DNA of 64,000 nucleotides from Arenibacter amylolyticus (GCF_002150785.1 NZ_MTAZ01000004.1:248001-312000); one strand, 5' to 3'. Positions 19,087 through 29,063 are shown, counted from the stretch's first letter. Notes: a model not told the origin generated them from the sequence alone. Program-made: numbers and translations.

Positions 19087-20541
19087 ATGAAAAAAAGATT
19101 AACAACTTCGGCGGGCGCACCCGTTTCCAATAACCAGCGGTCGCAAACGGCCGGTGAACGGGGCCCTGTATTAATGCAGGACTATAAGTTACTGGAGAAA
19201 TTAGCACACCAAAATAGGGAGCGTATTCCTGAGAGGGTGGTACATGCAAAAGGATGGGGAGCCATGGGAACTTTTACGGTAACCAATGATATTACTAAAT
19301 ATACAAGGGCAAAAATATTTTCTGAAGTAGGAAAGAAAACAGAAATGTTAGCTAGGTTTTCTACGGTTGCCGGGGAACTGGGAGCTGCGGATACGGAGCG
19401 CGATGTAAGGGGGTTCTCCTTAAAATTCTATACCGAGGAAGGAAATTGGGATCTTGTTGGAAACAATACTCCGGTATTCTTTTTACGCGATGGCTACAAA
19501 TTTCCTGATTTTATACGAACTCAAAAAAGGCATCCCAAGACCAATTTAAGATCTAACGAAGCTATGTGGGACTATTGGTCCCTGTCCCCAGAAAGTCTTC
19601 ATCAGGTAACCATATTGATGTCGGACCGGGGGATACCCACCGCACCTATGTTCATGAACGGCTATGGGTCCCATACCTTTTCTTTTTGGAATAATGAGGG
19701 AGAGCGCTATTGGGTAAAATTCCACTTTAAGACACAACAAGGACATCGGCACTATACCAATGAGGAAGCTGCGGAGGTAATTGGGCAAACTAGGGAGAAA
19801 TACCAAGAAGAGCTTTACGGGGCTATTGAGCGAGGGGAGTATCCTAAGTGGAAACTTATGGTGCAAATAATGCCTGAGGCCGAAGCCGAAAAAACACCCT
19901 ATAATCCCTTTGACCTCACCAAGGTATGGCCGCATGCAGACTACCCCTTAATAGAGGTGGGTATCATGGAATTGAATAAAAACCCTGATAATTATTTTCA
20001 ATATGTAGAAAATGCTGCCTATTCTCCATCCAATATAGTCCCAGGGATTGGTTTTTCACCGGATAAAGTACTGCAAGCGCGTATATTCTCTTATGCCGAT
20101 GCCCATAGATATCGCTTGGGCACCCATTACGAGGCCTTACCAGCTAATGAGGCCAAGTCCGAGGTGAACCATTATCACAAAGATGGGGCTATGCGTTTTT
20201 TCACCAATGACTTTGGGAATCCCGATGCCTATTACGAGCCAAATAGCAAGGGAGGGGCCGTAGAGGATCCAACGGTAGAAGAGCCGCCAATGACCATCAA
20301 TGGGGATATTAGGCGTTACGAAGAAAACGATACCTATGGGGAGTATAAACAACCTGGGGACTTGTTTAGACTGTTCAATGAGGAGCAACAACAACGTTTA
20401 TTCAATAATATTGCAGCAGCTATGCAAGGCGTATCCATGGAGATAGTGGAAAGGCAGTTGGCGCATTTCGATAAGGCCGATCCCAATTACGGGAAGGGTG
20501 TAAGAAAAGCACTGGGCATTAGTGAGCTTGCCAATTATTAA
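19087..20541 (+). CDS. katA: Haem catalase, small-subunit type
   Basis: A 484-residue monofunctional catalase that dismutates hydrogen peroxide. By alignment in mind with bovine catalase, the distal residues are His53 ([10 protein letters not shown]) and Asn126 ([11 protein letters not shown]) and the proximal haem ligand is Tyr336 ([14 protein letters not shown]). The length fits the small-subunit clade. No signal peptide is present, so it is cytoplasmic. An ankyrin-repeat gene follows after a terminator, the same order as the katA-ankB pair known in other bacteria. Upstream there is only a near-match to the -7 element (TAAATTTA). Confidence 0.96.
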   Translation: MKKRLTTSAGAPVSNNQRSQTAGERGPVLMQDYKLLEKLAHQNRERIPERVVHAKGWGAMGTFTVTNDITKYTRAKIFSEVGKKTEMLARFSTVAGELGAADTERDVRGFSLKFYTEEGNWDLVGNNTPVFFLRDGYKFPDFIRTQKRHPKTNLRSNEAMWDYWSLSPESLHQVTILMSDRGIPTAPMFMNGYGSHTFSFWNNEGERYWVKFHFKTQQGHRHYTNEEAAEVIGQTREKYQEELYGAIERGEYPKWKLMVQIMPEAEAEKTPYNPFDLTKVWPHADYPLIEVGIMELNKNPDNYFQYVENAAYSPSNIVPGIGFSPDKVLQARIFSYADAHRYRLGTHYEALPANEAKSEVNHYHKDGAMRFFTNDFGNPDAYYEPNSKGGAVEDPTVEEPPMTINGDIRRYEENDTYGEYKQPGDLFRLFNEEQQQRLFNNIAAAMQGVSMEIVERQLAHFDKADPNYGKGVRKALGISELANY

Positions 20542-20560
20542 TAAATGAATTAATTAAAAC

Positions 20561-20597
20561 GGAACCGTCACGGCAATTTTTGATGTGACGGTTTTTG
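20561..20597 (+). terminator. Terminator between catalase and ankyrin genes
   Basis: Perfect nine-base arms aaccgtcac and gtgacggtt (20563-20571 with 20585-20593), 13-base loop, then a short T run. It sits only 23 bases before the ankyrin start, so it may let part of the transcription through. Confidence 0.75.
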
Positions 20598-20619
20598 TTA
20601 TACTATTCGTCAACGTGAT

Positions 20620-21096
20620 ATGCCCATGAACGAAGTTTTTTTTAACGAAATTAGAAATGGCAATTTAGAAGCAGTAGGCAAAATGCTAAACGTGCATCCT
20701 CAATTGGTAGACAGTGTAGACCAACGGGGGGCTACCCCTCTAATCTTAGCCGCTTATTATGAGGAAGCCGAAATCGTGAATTTACTGTTGGATAAGGGTG
20801 CTCAAGTAGACGCCAAGGATGCCTCGGGGAATACCGCCCTAATGGGAGCTTGTTTCAAAGGATTTTCAGAGGTTGCACAGACCCTAATAAATAATGGGGC
20901 CAATATTAATGAGCGGAATGCTATGGGAGCTACTTGCTTAATTTATGCCGCTACCTTTAATAGGGAGGCAATTGCCAAAATGTTGTTGCAGGCTGGTGCC
21001 GATGCCTCTATAGCCGATGTTAGGGGTAAAACCGCCTTGGACCATGCTGCCATGCAAGGCCTCTCCAATCTAGTTGCCCTATTGGAAAATGTTTAG
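20620..21096 (+). CDS. Ankyrin-repeat protein, catalase neighbour
   Basis: A 158-residue protein made almost wholly of ankyrin repeats, with four units marked by GATPLILAAYY, GNTALMGACFKG, GATCLIYAATFN and GKTALDHAAMQG, each followed by a helix and a DKGAQVDAKD-type turn. There is no signal peptide. In other bacteria an ankyrin protein encoded next to catalase supports full catalase activity or haem delivery, so a role with KatA is a reasonable inference. The start at 20620 or the in-frame ATG at 20626 are both possible. Confidence 0.85.
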   Translation: MPMNEVFFNEIRNGNLEAVGKMLNVHPQLVDSVDQRGATPLILAAYYEEAEIVNLLLDKGAQVDAKDASGNTALMGACFKGFSEVAQTLINNGANINERNAMGATCLIYAATFNREAIAKMLLQAGADASIADVRGKTALDHAAMQGLSNLVALLENV

Positions 21097-21147
21097 AGGC
21101 CTAGGCCCACTTTCTTCCCAATAGTACAAAGTTTCTTGGATTAGAAA

Positions 21148-21933
21148 ATGATAGCAATGTCGAAAGAATTACATATCGCCCTGGTACAATGCCCGCTGGT
21201 GTGGGAAAATCCTCAGGCCAATAGGGATAGCTTAGAGAAGACAATCCAAACCCTTTCCAAAGAAGTAGATCTGATTGTACTCCCAGAGATGTTTACTACT
21301 GGTTTTACGATGTCTCCTGCCAATATCCCCTTGGAGGAAGGGCAGCGTACGCTGGCATGGATGAAGGCTATGGCTTCCCAAAATAATGCTGCCTTGGTAG
21401 GGAGTATTGTCTTTGGTGATACAGGGAATTATTACAACCGACTCTGGTTTGTGGAGTCAGATGGCACAACGGCTAGTTACGACAAGCGTCATACATTTAC
21501 CCTAGCGGGAGAAGATAAGGTGTATGCCTCTGGCCGCAGAAAGTTGTTAATAAACTATAGGGGATTTAGAATTTGCCCCCTCATTTGCTATGATCTTCGG
21601 TTTCCGGTTTGGGCAAGGAATACGGAGGCCTATGATGTGCTTATCTATGTGGCCAATTGGCCAGAAAAAAGAATAGCTGCCTGGGATACCCTCCTAAAGG
21701 CAAGGGCCATAGAAAACATGGCTTATGTGATTGGGGTTAATAGGGTGGGAGCCGATCCCTCCGGGATCCAATACGTGGGCCATTCCGCTGTGTATGATGT
21801 TTTGGGTAATTCCCTGGCGTATTCGGAAGTAGAGACGGTCCTATATGCTACTTTAAGTAAAAAACATATAGAAGAACACAGACAGCGGTTCCTTTTTTTG
21901 GAAGATCGCGATCAGTTTACTCTAGAAGAGTAA
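21148..21933 (+). CDS. Omega-amidase-type nitrilase superfamily amidohydrolase
   Basis: A carbon-nitrogen hydrolase of 261 residues (258 if the ATG at 21157, giving MSKELHIALVQ, is used). The Glu-Lys-Cys triad is visible: Glu47 (VLPEMFTTGF), Lys113 (YDKRHTFTLAGE) and Cys147 (CPLICYDLRFP). The CYDLRFPVW motif and length resemble YafV/Nit2 enzymes that hydrolyse 2-oxoglutaramate or similar omega-amides, usually serving methionine salvage or transaminase product clearing. The protein is cytoplasmic. Its 3' end overlaps the convergent Ig-like lipoprotein gene by 17 bases within a small palindrome that supplies both stop codons. Confidence 0.88.
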   Translation: MIAMSKELHIALVQCPLVWENPQANRDSLEKTIQTLSKEVDLIVLPEMFTTGFTMSPANIPLEEGQRTLAWMKAMASQNNAALVGSIVFGDTGNYYNRLWFVESDGTTASYDKRHTFTLAGEDKVYASGRRKLLINYRGFRICPLICYDLRFPVWARNTEAYDVLIYVANWPEKRIAAWDTLLKARAIENMAYVIGVNRVGADPSGIQYVGHSAVYDVLGNSLAYSEVETVLYATLSKKHIEEHRQRFLFLEDRDQFTLEE

Positions 21934-23530
21934 AGGTTTGCTCCAGTTCCCAATTGGCACGCACCTCCAAGACCGAAGGGTAATAACTGACTTTTTCTGG
22001 TTGAATGCCCTTAAGGTAGTTTCCAGTATCCCATTTTTGATTGCCATTGCTATCGTGAATTACCCGAATAAGGTATTTTGCGGGCGCAATATGATTAAAG
22101 TGGAATATTCTGGCTTCATCCGCAAATTGCTCCTTTTTTACCACTCCCTTCTCATCGGTCAATTGCACAATTAAAGGATAGGTAACAGCACCCTCCAGGC
22201 TTAACCTTAGATTGCCAAAATCGGCATAACTTTTAGTGGTTAATTTATAGGATAAGGTGTCGTTCTCTTTTCCAAAGAAGTCGGTTGTCATGCCTGGGAG
22301 GAGGTCTAAGGTATAGCTTTCATTGGGCTCCACTTCAAAATTAAAATCAATTTTATTGCCAAGGGTATCCAAGGTAACCGTATGCTTCACGGCGGTAGAA
22401 TCTTTTCGCCACAAAGAAGTTTTGGTAGTGTCTAAGTTAACGAGTGGGGTATTGGCACCTATAAAAAATGGTTTTCCAAACTCTAAAGAGCCCCGTTGGT
22501 TGGGTTGTAATACCAAAGTGTCTGCTGCAAGCTTCCTTGTTTTTACCGTAAAGGTATCCCTAAATTTCTCTAGGGAGTTGCTTACGGAAAATACTAGGGA
22601 ATCTGCCGTAAAGGGGGTGATCCAAAAATTAAGGGTATCCTTATTGCGCTCTTTAAGGACCTTGGTCTTTATGCTGTCCGGTAGTTTGGAAAGGGTCTCT
22701 ATTTCAATGTGTTCGCCCTTTCCTTGATATCCGAAAATAATTTTATTGCTTGCAGCAAAATTCGGTACCGATAGGGTGTAATCTGGAATCTCCTTAAATA
22801 GGGTTAGTACATAAATTGAGTCCGTAGGTAGAGAAATAGTATCCTTTATAAAAGCAATTTTATCGGTTTTTTGATCAAAAACATTGTTTTTGGCTTCGTC
22901 CTTTAGGCCAAACAGCGCATACTTTCCTTCTTTTAAATTTTTCAAATGAAAGATGGTGGTACTATCCAATGTATTGGTGATGTAATTTGGCGGCCGTTTA
23001 TAGATGGTAGAGTCCGTATAAGTGCTGTCCAATTCGTACAGCATAACACTTATAAAATTGTCTGCTTTTTTATTGAAACCATCCAATACCACTCCAGATA
23101 CGGTTAAAGAATCTATATAGTCTCCAGTAGAGAACACATAGGTTAAATAGCTGCTGGGGTTTCCTTCGTTATTATCAACAATACTCTGACCAAAATTAAA
23201 GGTATAGGTGGTGTTTTCCTTTAAGGTATCCTTGAGGATGATTTCCACATATTTTCTGGGGGAACCCTGTGGGGTTATCAACGGAGTATATTTTAGGGGA
23301 GGGGAGATAATCAATTGTTTCTCCAACTCGTTTAGCTTGATGTATTCGTCAAAATAGAGCCGAATTTTATCCCCTTTAAAATTGGTGGTCATATTTGATG
23401 GCTCTGCCTTAATTAATTTTGGAGGGGTAACATCCTTTGGGCCCCCACTTGGTGCGCCCCGTCTAGCACATTGTAGAAAAGCAGAAACCGCTAAAACCAA
23501 AAATATATACCCTAAAACGCGTTGAACCAT
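21917..23530 (-). CDS. Lipoprotein with N-terminal Ig-like (Big_5 type) domain
   Basis: The start chosen at 23530 gives MVQRVLGYIFLVLAVSAFLQC with a lipobox (FLQC); a start ten codons upstream is open but places charged residues before the signal. The mature protein begins with the Big_5-type segment GGPKDVTPPKLIKAEPSNMT and IRLYFDEYIKL, which is common in Bacteroidota lipoproteins, and continues as beta-rich sequence of about 450 residues with SGVVLDGFNKK and YLIRVIHDSNGNQKWDTGNY. Length is about 537 residues. Function is unknown and it is likely envelope-attached. comF starts about 50 bases upstream on the same strand. Confidence 0.85.
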   Translation of the reverse strand: MVQRVLGYIFLVLAVSAFLQCARRGAPSGGPKDVTPPKLIKAEPSNMTTNFKGDKIRLYFDEYIKLNELEKQLIISPPLKYTPLITPQGSPRKYVEIILKDTLKENTTYTFNFGQSIVDNNEGNPSSYLTYVFSTGDYIDSLTVSGVVLDGFNKKADNFISVMLYELDSTYTDSTIYKRPPNYITNTLDSTTIFHLKNLKEGKYALFGLKDEAKNNVFDQKTDKIAFIKDTISLPTDSIYVLTLFKEIPDYTLSVPNFAASNKIIFGYQGKGEHIEIETLSKLPDSIKTKVLKERNKDTLNFWITPFTADSLVFSVSNSLEKFRDTFTVKTRKLAADTLVLQPNQRGSLEFGKPFFIGANTPLVNLDTTKTSLWRKDSTAVKHTVTLDTLGNKIDFNFEVEPNESYTLDLLPGMTTDFFGKENDTLSYKLTTKSYADFGNLRLSLEGAVTYPLIVQLTDEKGVVKKEQFADEARIFHFNHIAPAKYLIRVIHDSNGNQKWDTGNYLKGIQPEKVSYYPSVLEVRANWELEQTFTLLE

Positions 23531-23581
23531 ACGATAAATAAAAGTGCCACAAAGAAACAACTAATTTGGAGAAATGTAAAA

Positions 23582-24283
23582 TTAAGGCACAATGGCCATG
23601 GATGCAAGATATATTTCAATGCCTGGTGCTTCAGATAGGGCAATGGCACAGGCCTCCATAGTAGCTCCAGTGGTTATTACATCATCTAGTAGCAAAACTT
23701 TTTTGTTCCGCAACAGTTTGTGATCGGTCAATAGATACAATGCCTGCTTGTTATGCCACCGTAAAAGCCTCGTTTTGTTGGTTTGTGTTCTGGTATTGGC
23801 AGTTTTTATCAAAACGTTTTCCAAATATTGTGCGTTTAGATGAATAGCCACCGTTTTGGCAAATAAACTTACTTGGTTATATCCCCGTTTTCTGCGTTTT
23901 TTGGGATGTAGGGGAACCGGGATAACATAATCTATATCTCTGAGGTAATTGTTGTTTTTAAGGGTGAGGCCATACCATTCACCTAAAAAATAGCCAATTT
24001 GCTCTTGGTTCTTATATTTTAGATAGTGAATCAAGTTTTTTACGATGCCTTGGTCCGTGAAAAAAAGAAATGCACTAGCCTTGGAAATGTTAATTCTGCC
24101 ATAAAATATACGGTCAACAGGGTTTTCTGCGTTAAAGGTATATTCGGTAAGTGGCAATTGGTTCCTGCAAACGGTACAAATGTGTTCTTCTCCTCTGATT
24201 AATAGGGTGTTACATCCAAAACATAGCTTGGGTAGTAAGACGGAGTTGATATCATTTAATATATTTGAAAGCTTGTGGAACAT
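23582..24283 (-). CDS. comF: ComF family phosphoribosyltransferase-like protein
   Basis: A 233-residue protein with the ComF layout: an N-terminal four-cysteine zinc knuckle (Cys21, Cys24, Cys36, Cys39, in CFGC and CTVC) and a C-terminal PRTase fold with the PRPP-binding loop VLLLDDVITTGAT (about 196-208). The family is needed for DNA uptake in naturally competent bacteria and is widely conserved elsewhere, with a biochemical role still unclear. The HPKKRRKRGYNQ segment is also a family mark. It is cytoplasmic, and divergent from the coiled-coil membrane protein gene at 24327. Confidence 0.93.
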   Translation of the reverse strand: MFHKLSNILNDINSVLLPKLCFGCNTLLIRGEEHICTVCRNQLPLTEYTFNAENPVDRIFYGRINISKASAFLFFTDQGIVKNLIHYLKYKNQEQIGYFLGEWYGLTLKNNNYLRDIDYVIPVPLHPKKRRKRGYNQVSLFAKTVAIHLNAQYLENVLIKTANTRTQTNKTRLLRWHNKQALYLLTDHKLLRNKKVLLLDDVITTGATMEACAIALSEAPGIEIYLASMAIVP

Positions 24284-24326
24284 GAGCCCTTATTATCTTT
24301 AAACTACAAAATACGCATAGCTATAG

Positions 24327-25223
24327 ATGGATTTTCAAGATAATAAATTAAACTATAAGATAATGGTAGCTGTTTTAGTGGCTGTTATTATAGGGGTGCT
24401 CATTGCTTTTTATTTTAATTATGCCCAGTCTAAAAGGGACCTCAGTTTTCTACAACAGGAACGGGAGTTATTGGTGCGGGATATTGCTTTGGTTAAAACG
24501 GACGTAGATCGCTTAGCTGCCCTTAACGAGGTGAATGAGATAGAATTGCAAGACTCCAAGTACAGGGTACAGCAATTGATGGACTCCGTAGGGAAATTAA
24601 ATTTTTCCTTGGAAAAGCTGAAAGGATACAGAACGGAGCTCGTGGCCCTACAGTCTAGGTATGATAGTCTTAAGCTTAAGAATAGTTTTCTTAGGTACAA
24701 CAATATGTTGATGGACAACAAGTATGAACAGACCAAGGAATTGGTAGAAAATTTACGGGGGGAGAGTAGCTCCCTGGCAGAAAAGGAGGCACTATTAATA
24801 CAAAGGAATAGAGAGCTTAGTCAGGAATTAAAGAAGAAGAACCACCTTAAAATAATTAACTCCGAAGGTAGCGGATTCCGTTTCCGCAGCGGAAAACCAA
24901 TAAGGACCAACAAGGCCAATACCATCTCTAGACTTAGGGGGTGTGTTACTATTATTGGAAACCCAAACACCAAAGATGAGGACCGGGTAATCTACTACCA
25001 GTTTTTAGGGCCTAATATGTCTGTTATAGAAGACAATGCTAATACAATTTCAGTGAACGGAAATGTTTACAGTAAACGGGTTCAGCTAGTCTTTATGGGG
25101 GAGCAATTTAATGTTTGCGATGCCATATCTATGCCAGAAGGATCGTTGGAAGAAGGAACTTACACCTTAAATGTCTTTGAAGACGAGAAATTGTTGGCTT
25201 CCACGGAATTTCAGTTGAAATAA
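24327..25223 (+). CDS. Membrane-anchored coiled-coil protein, function unknown
   Basis: A 298-residue protein with one membrane helix near the N-terminus (about 13-31, MVAVLVAVIIGVLIAFYF), a long coiled coil with heptad leucines (about 38-170) and a compact C-terminal beta-rich domain (about 195-298, RGCVTIIGNPNTKDEDRVIYY). The orientation suggests a small cytoplasmic N-terminus and a periplasmic C-domain. Relatives are known only as flavobacterial hypothetical proteins, some misnamed as partitioning proteins; nothing here supports that. It precedes glyS by 37 bases. Confidence 0.75.
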   Translation: MDFQDNKLNYKIMVAVLVAVIIGVLIAFYFNYAQSKRDLSFLQQERELLVRDIALVKTDVDRLAALNEVNEIELQDSKYRVQQLMDSVGKLNFSLEKLKGYRTELVALQSRYDSLKLKNSFLRYNNMLMDNKYEQTKELVENLRGESSSLAEKEALLIQRNRELSQELKKKNHLKIINSEGSGFRFRSGKPIRTNKANTISRLRGCVTIIGNPNTKDEDRVIYYQFLGPNMSVIEDNANTISVNGNVYSKRVQLVFMGEQFNVCDAISMPEGSLEEGTYTLNVFEDEKLLASTEFQLK

Positions 25224-25248
25224 ATTACCCAATTATGGGGGATTGTCC

Positions 25249-25256
25249 TATTTTTG
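25249..25256 (+). promoter_or_regulatory. Promoter-like TATTTTTG just before glyS
   Basis: An exact TAnnTTTG match ends four bases before the glyS ATG. If used, transcription would begin at or next to the start codon, giving a leaderless mRNA. No -33 element is evident, so it may be chance in AT-rich sequence. Confidence 0.3.
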
Positions 25257-25260
25257 TCGC

Positions 25261-26805
25261 ATGGCAAAAAAAGAAGACGATTTTAGAAAAGTTATTTCAC
25301 ATGCTAAGGAATACGGATATGTATTTCAGTCGAGTGAAATCTATGATGGGCTTAGTGCGGTTTATGACTATGCCCAGAATGGAGCAGAGTTAAAAAAGAA
25401 TATTAAGGAGTATTGGTGGAAAGCCATGGTCCAGATGAACGATAATATTGTGGGCCTTGATTCTGCCATTTTTATGCACCCAACGATTTGGAAAGCTTCC
25501 GGACACGTAGATGCCTTTAATGACCCCTTAATAGATAATAAAGATTCCAAAAAGAGATACCGAGCCGATGTTCTTGTAGAAGAACATGCAGCTAAAATTG
25601 AGGCTAAGATCGAAAAAGAAGTTGCCAAGGCGAAGAAGCGTTTTGGGGACGATTTTGACGAGGCTCAGTTTATGGAGACCAACCCTAGGGTAGTGAAATA
25701 TCAAGAGCAGATTGCTACTATCTTAAAGAGGCTTGGAACTTCCTTGGAGAAAGAAGATTTGGCAGATGTAAAGCAGCTCATTGAAGAGTTGGAAATTGCG
25801 TGTCCATTAACCGGTTCTAAAAACTGGACAGATGTAAAGCAATTTAACCTAATGTTCGCGACCAAATTGGGTGCCTCCGCAGAAAACGCCACGGATCTTT
25901 ACCTTAGGCCCGAAACTGCGCAGGGGATCTTTGTCAACTTTTTAAATGTACAGAAAACCGCGCGCATGAAAATTCCTTTTGGGATCGCCCAAATAGGGAA
26001 GGCGTTTAGAAATGAAATTGTAGCGAGACAGTTTATTTTCCGTCAGCGCGAATTTGAACAGATGGAATTGCAGTTCTTTATCAAACCAGGTACACAGTTG
26101 GATTGGTATGAGACTTGGAAAGAGAAAAGAATGAAATGGCATTTGTCTCTAGGGATGGGCCAGGACAATTATAGATTCCATGACCATGAGCAATTGTCGC
26201 ATTATGCAGACGCCGCTACCGATATACAATTTAAGTTTCCGTTTGGATTTAAAGAATTGGAGGGGATTCACTCCCGTACCGATTTTGACTTGGCCAACCA
26301 CGAGAAATTCTCAGGGAAAAAATTACAGTACTTTGATCCAGAGCTCAATGAGAGTTATGTACCCTATGTATTGGAAACTTCCATTGGTGTAGACAGGATG
26401 TTTTTAGCTGTCTTTGCCAACTCCCTACAAGAGGAAGAATTGGAAAACGGTACTACTAGGACAGTCCTTAGGTTACCAGCGGTATTGGCTCCTAACAAGG
26501 CGGCAGTATTCCCATTGGTGAGAAAAGACGGCCTTCCAGAGTTGGCTATGGAGATTGTAGAGGATCTTAAATGGGACTTTAATGTAGTTTATGATGATAA
26601 GGATGCAGTGGGCCGTCGCTATAGAAGGCAAGACGCCAATGGTACTCCTTTCTGTATAACCGTAGATCATCAGTCCTTGGAAGACCAAACAGTCACTATC
26701 CGTCATAGGGATACCATGGAGCAACAACGAGTAGCTATTGCCGATGTTAAAAAGATTATCCATGATGAGGTGGATATGAAAACTTGGCTTAAAAGAATAG
26801 AGTAG
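25261..26805 (+). CDS. glyS: Glycine--tRNA ligase, homodimeric type
   Basis: A 514-residue class II synthetase of the alpha2 (eukaryote and Bacteroidota) type, not the alpha2beta2 form. I chose the ATG at 25261 (MAKKEDDFRKVISHAKEYGY); an upstream TTG is less likely. Class II motifs are visible: RPETAQGIFVNF, motif 2 in IGKAFRNEI...RQREFEQMELQFF, and motif 3 in YVLETSIGVDRM. The C-terminal anticodon-binding domain follows (KAAVFPLVRKDGL to the end). It attaches glycine to tRNA-Gly in the cytoplasm. Confidence 0.97.
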   Translation: MAKKEDDFRKVISHAKEYGYVFQSSEIYDGLSAVYDYAQNGAELKKNIKEYWWKAMVQMNDNIVGLDSAIFMHPTIWKASGHVDAFNDPLIDNKDSKKRYRADVLVEEHAAKIEAKIEKEVAKAKKRFGDDFDEAQFMETNPRVVKYQEQIATILKRLGTSLEKEDLADVKQLIEELEIACPLTGSKNWTDVKQFNLMFATKLGASAENATDLYLRPETAQGIFVNFLNVQKTARMKIPFGIAQIGKAFRNEIVARQFIFRQREFEQMELQFFIKPGTQLDWYETWKEKRMKWHLSLGMGQDNYRFHDHEQLSHYADAATDIQFKFPFGFKELEGIHSRTDFDLANHEKFSGKKLQYFDPELNESYVPYVLETSIGVDRMFLAVFANSLQEEELENGTTRTVLRLPAVLAPNKAAVFPLVRKDGLPELAMEIVEDLKWDFNVVYDDKDAVGRRYRRQDANGTPFCITVDHQSLEDQTVTIRHRDTMEQQRVAIADVKKIIHDEVDMKTWLKRIE

Positions 26806-26838
26806 CATGTAGGTTGCATTCTCTATCATAAGTACCAT

Positions 26839-26880
26839 AAACCCCCATTGGAAAATAAATTCTAATGGGGGTTGTTTTTT
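26839..26880 (+). terminator. Intrinsic terminator after glyS
   Basis: aacccccatt pairs perfectly with aatgggggtt across a 14-base loop and is followed by a T run. Confidence 0.88.
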
Positions 26881-26962
26881 TCCTTGCGCGGCTAGGTGAG
26901 ACTTGTACCGCTATATAAGGGTATTCGTAGTTTCGCCTAAAAGCACCGGGGGATTAAATAGC

Positions 26963-29044
26963 CTAAAGGGAATATCTCAACTGCAGACTCCCATAGAAAT
27001 TTCTGCCATCCCCAGGGTAATAGTAGCGCGGCTCGGAGCCACCAAAACCTTGGGTGTTAATAAGTACGGACCTAGCGTAGTGGGTGTTCAGAATATTGTT
27101 TAAGCCAAGGGATACATCCATATAAAGCTTCTTGGATAAATGTTTTCCAAGCCCTAGCTTACTGTTAATTATTTGGAAGGAATCACTATAAAGGGTGTTC
27201 GCGTCCGTGAGGGGAATTTCCCCTACGTATTGGTGGGTAGTATTCCAATAAAACTGCTGCCATACCCTAGCCTGTAGACCAGAATTTAAACGGTGTGCCG
27301 GCACTCCGGTCAGGGGGTTCCCAGAATAATCATTCCCTTCATCTATAAAGGATACAAATTGGTGTTTGCTGTAAGTGTAACTGATAAAGGGGGATAGTTC
27401 TAAATTGGTGCCAAGATTCCAGCGGTATTCCATTTCCAGCTCCAATCCCTGGTGTTTTGTTTTCCCTGCATTTTTACCAATATACTGATCTTCCCCAACG
27501 CGCTGCGCAACCAATAGATTATTAACATCCATTCTGTAGAGCGCCAACTGAATTCCCAGTTTTTGGTCTAGGAGATTCCATTTGGAGCCAATCTCATAAT
27601 TGATTCCTGTTTCCTGTGCGATGTCCGGATTAATTACTCCCTCTGGGGTTAAGGTCTCTTCTAGGCTAGGGTTGGAAAATCCCCTGCTTATATTGGCATA
27701 AATGGTATTTTGGTCTAGAACGGTGTACGCTAAATTAAGGCTGGGCAAGAAGATGGGTTTAAAATCCCTTTTAGCACTCAAATTGGCGTCGCCCTCGTTA
27801 AACAAATCCCTAAAATCATAATGGGTCTTGTTAAGGCCGATGCCCAATTGTGCTGTAAATACATCGGTAATGGGAAATAAAAGGCTTCCAAAGGCATTGA
27901 ACTGTCGTCTAAACTCCTTGTTGTTGGCAAAAGAATGCCCCTTTTTGCTTCCTTGTCCCTGGTTTTCCTTGTATAAATTTTCAAATTCCCTCCAGTTGTA
28001 TTCATCCTTGTATAATTCCGCACCAAAACTGTAGGCTATTCCTTCTGTATTTTGCCCAAAGTGTCCGGTAAACTTGGTTCTAAATCCATATCCATGGGTG
28101 TATTCGTCCAATATGCCAAACGGCCGGGGTTCGTAGTGATCCAAGTAGCTGTAAAATATGCTGCTGGAGTTTTTTAATTTATCCGAAAAGGAATGGTTAA
28201 GGGTGAGTCCTATCAGGCTATACTTATTGGCCTCGTAGCCCTGGGCCGCTTTCCATGTAAATGCTGCCTTTCTAGGGTTTTCCGTAAAATCTGTTAGTCC
28301 TAGGGAGCTGGGTATTTGTGCCGTATAGTCTACATGGTTTACCAGAAGCCCGATGTTTGTTTTAGGATTTAATCGATAATTTAAATCCAAGAGGACTCCG
28401 TCTTGTTCAAACCGATTGTTTTCCCGGTACCCGTCTCTTTCCATATGTCCGTAATGTAGGCTAAGGGAAACCTTGTCTTCTTGCAGCGTAAACAAAAAAT
28501 TATTCTTTAATAGTCCATAGGAGCCTGCGGTTACGTTGTTCCTAAAATAGGAGGATCCCACGGCAGGCTGTTTGGAGTTAAGGAGGATAGCCCCTCCCAA
28601 ATTAGCTCCAAAATTGGTCCCTTTTGGTCCTTTAATCACATCTATATGACTTAGGTTTTCTAAATCGAAGGATTCTATAGTAGAAAAGCCAGATCCATTG
28701 GTAATAGGGATGTTGTTGTAGTAGAGGCGTAACTTGTCCGTTCCGTACAGGGTTCTGGCCCCTATTCCCCTTATGGTAATCCTATTGGTGTTTAGTGCGC
28801 CAGACAATATGTAAACCCCGGAAACCTGATTGATAGCCGACACCATTTCTATAGGGCTGTAATTTTTAAATACCTTGCCGCCAATTATTTGGGTGGGCAC
28901 AATTCCATTGTCTGCAGCAGATGCACGAGCCTCCAGGAGGATCACTTCATCCAATACCGTTATGCTGTCTTTTTGAACAGGGTCTTGGGCCACGGTAAAG
29001 TTGATGAGTAATAACGTAAGAAGATAAACGTAAGGGGTTTTCAT
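26963..29044 (-). CDS. TonB-dependent receptor, iron or siderophore type
   Basis: A 693-residue outer-membrane receptor with a signal peptide (MKTPYVYLLTLLLINFTVAQ) and no CarboxypepD_reg domain. The plug begins soon after (about 30-160: NRITIRGIGARTLYG, IDVIKGPKGTNFGANLGGAI) and a barrel of about 530 residues ends in RYSL. Domain order and size are those of FecA/BtuB-like receptors for iron chelates or cobalamin, as opposed to SusC-like glycan receptors. Nothing next to it (exonuclease III, glyS) identifies the ligand. A TAGGTTTG element lies 20 bases upstream of the start. Confidence 0.9.
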   Translation of the reverse strand: MKTPYVYLLTLLLINFTVAQDPVQKDSITVLDEVILLEARASAADNGIVPTQIIGGKVFKNYSPIEMVSAINQVSGVYILSGALNTNRITIRGIGARTLYGTDKLRLYYNNIPITNGSGFSTIESFDLENLSHIDVIKGPKGTNFGANLGGAILLNSKQPAVGSSYFRNNVTAGSYGLLKNNFLFTLQEDKVSLSLHYGHMERDGYRENNRFEQDGVLLDLNYRLNPKTNIGLLVNHVDYTAQIPSSLGLTDFTENPRKAAFTWKAAQGYEANKYSLIGLTLNHSFSDKLKNSSSIFYSYLDHYEPRPFGILDEYTHGYGFRTKFTGHFGQNTEGIAYSFGAELYKDEYNWREFENLYKENQGQGSKKGHSFANNKEFRRQFNAFGSLLFPITDVFTAQLGIGLNKTHYDFRDLFNEGDANLSAKRDFKPIFLPSLNLAYTVLDQNTIYANISRGFSNPSLEETLTPEGVINPDIAQETGINYEIGSKWNLLDQKLGIQLALYRMDVNNLLVAQRVGEDQYIGKNAGKTKHQGLELEMEYRWNLGTNLELSPFISYTYSKHQFVSFIDEGNDYSGNPLTGVPAHRLNSGLQARVWQQFYWNTTHQYVGEIPLTDANTLYSDSFQIINSKLGLGKHLSKKLYMDVSLGLNNILNTHYARSVLINTQGFGGSEPRYYYPGDGRNFYGSLQLRYSL

Positions 29045-29063
29045 AAAATGGTATTTTGATTGG

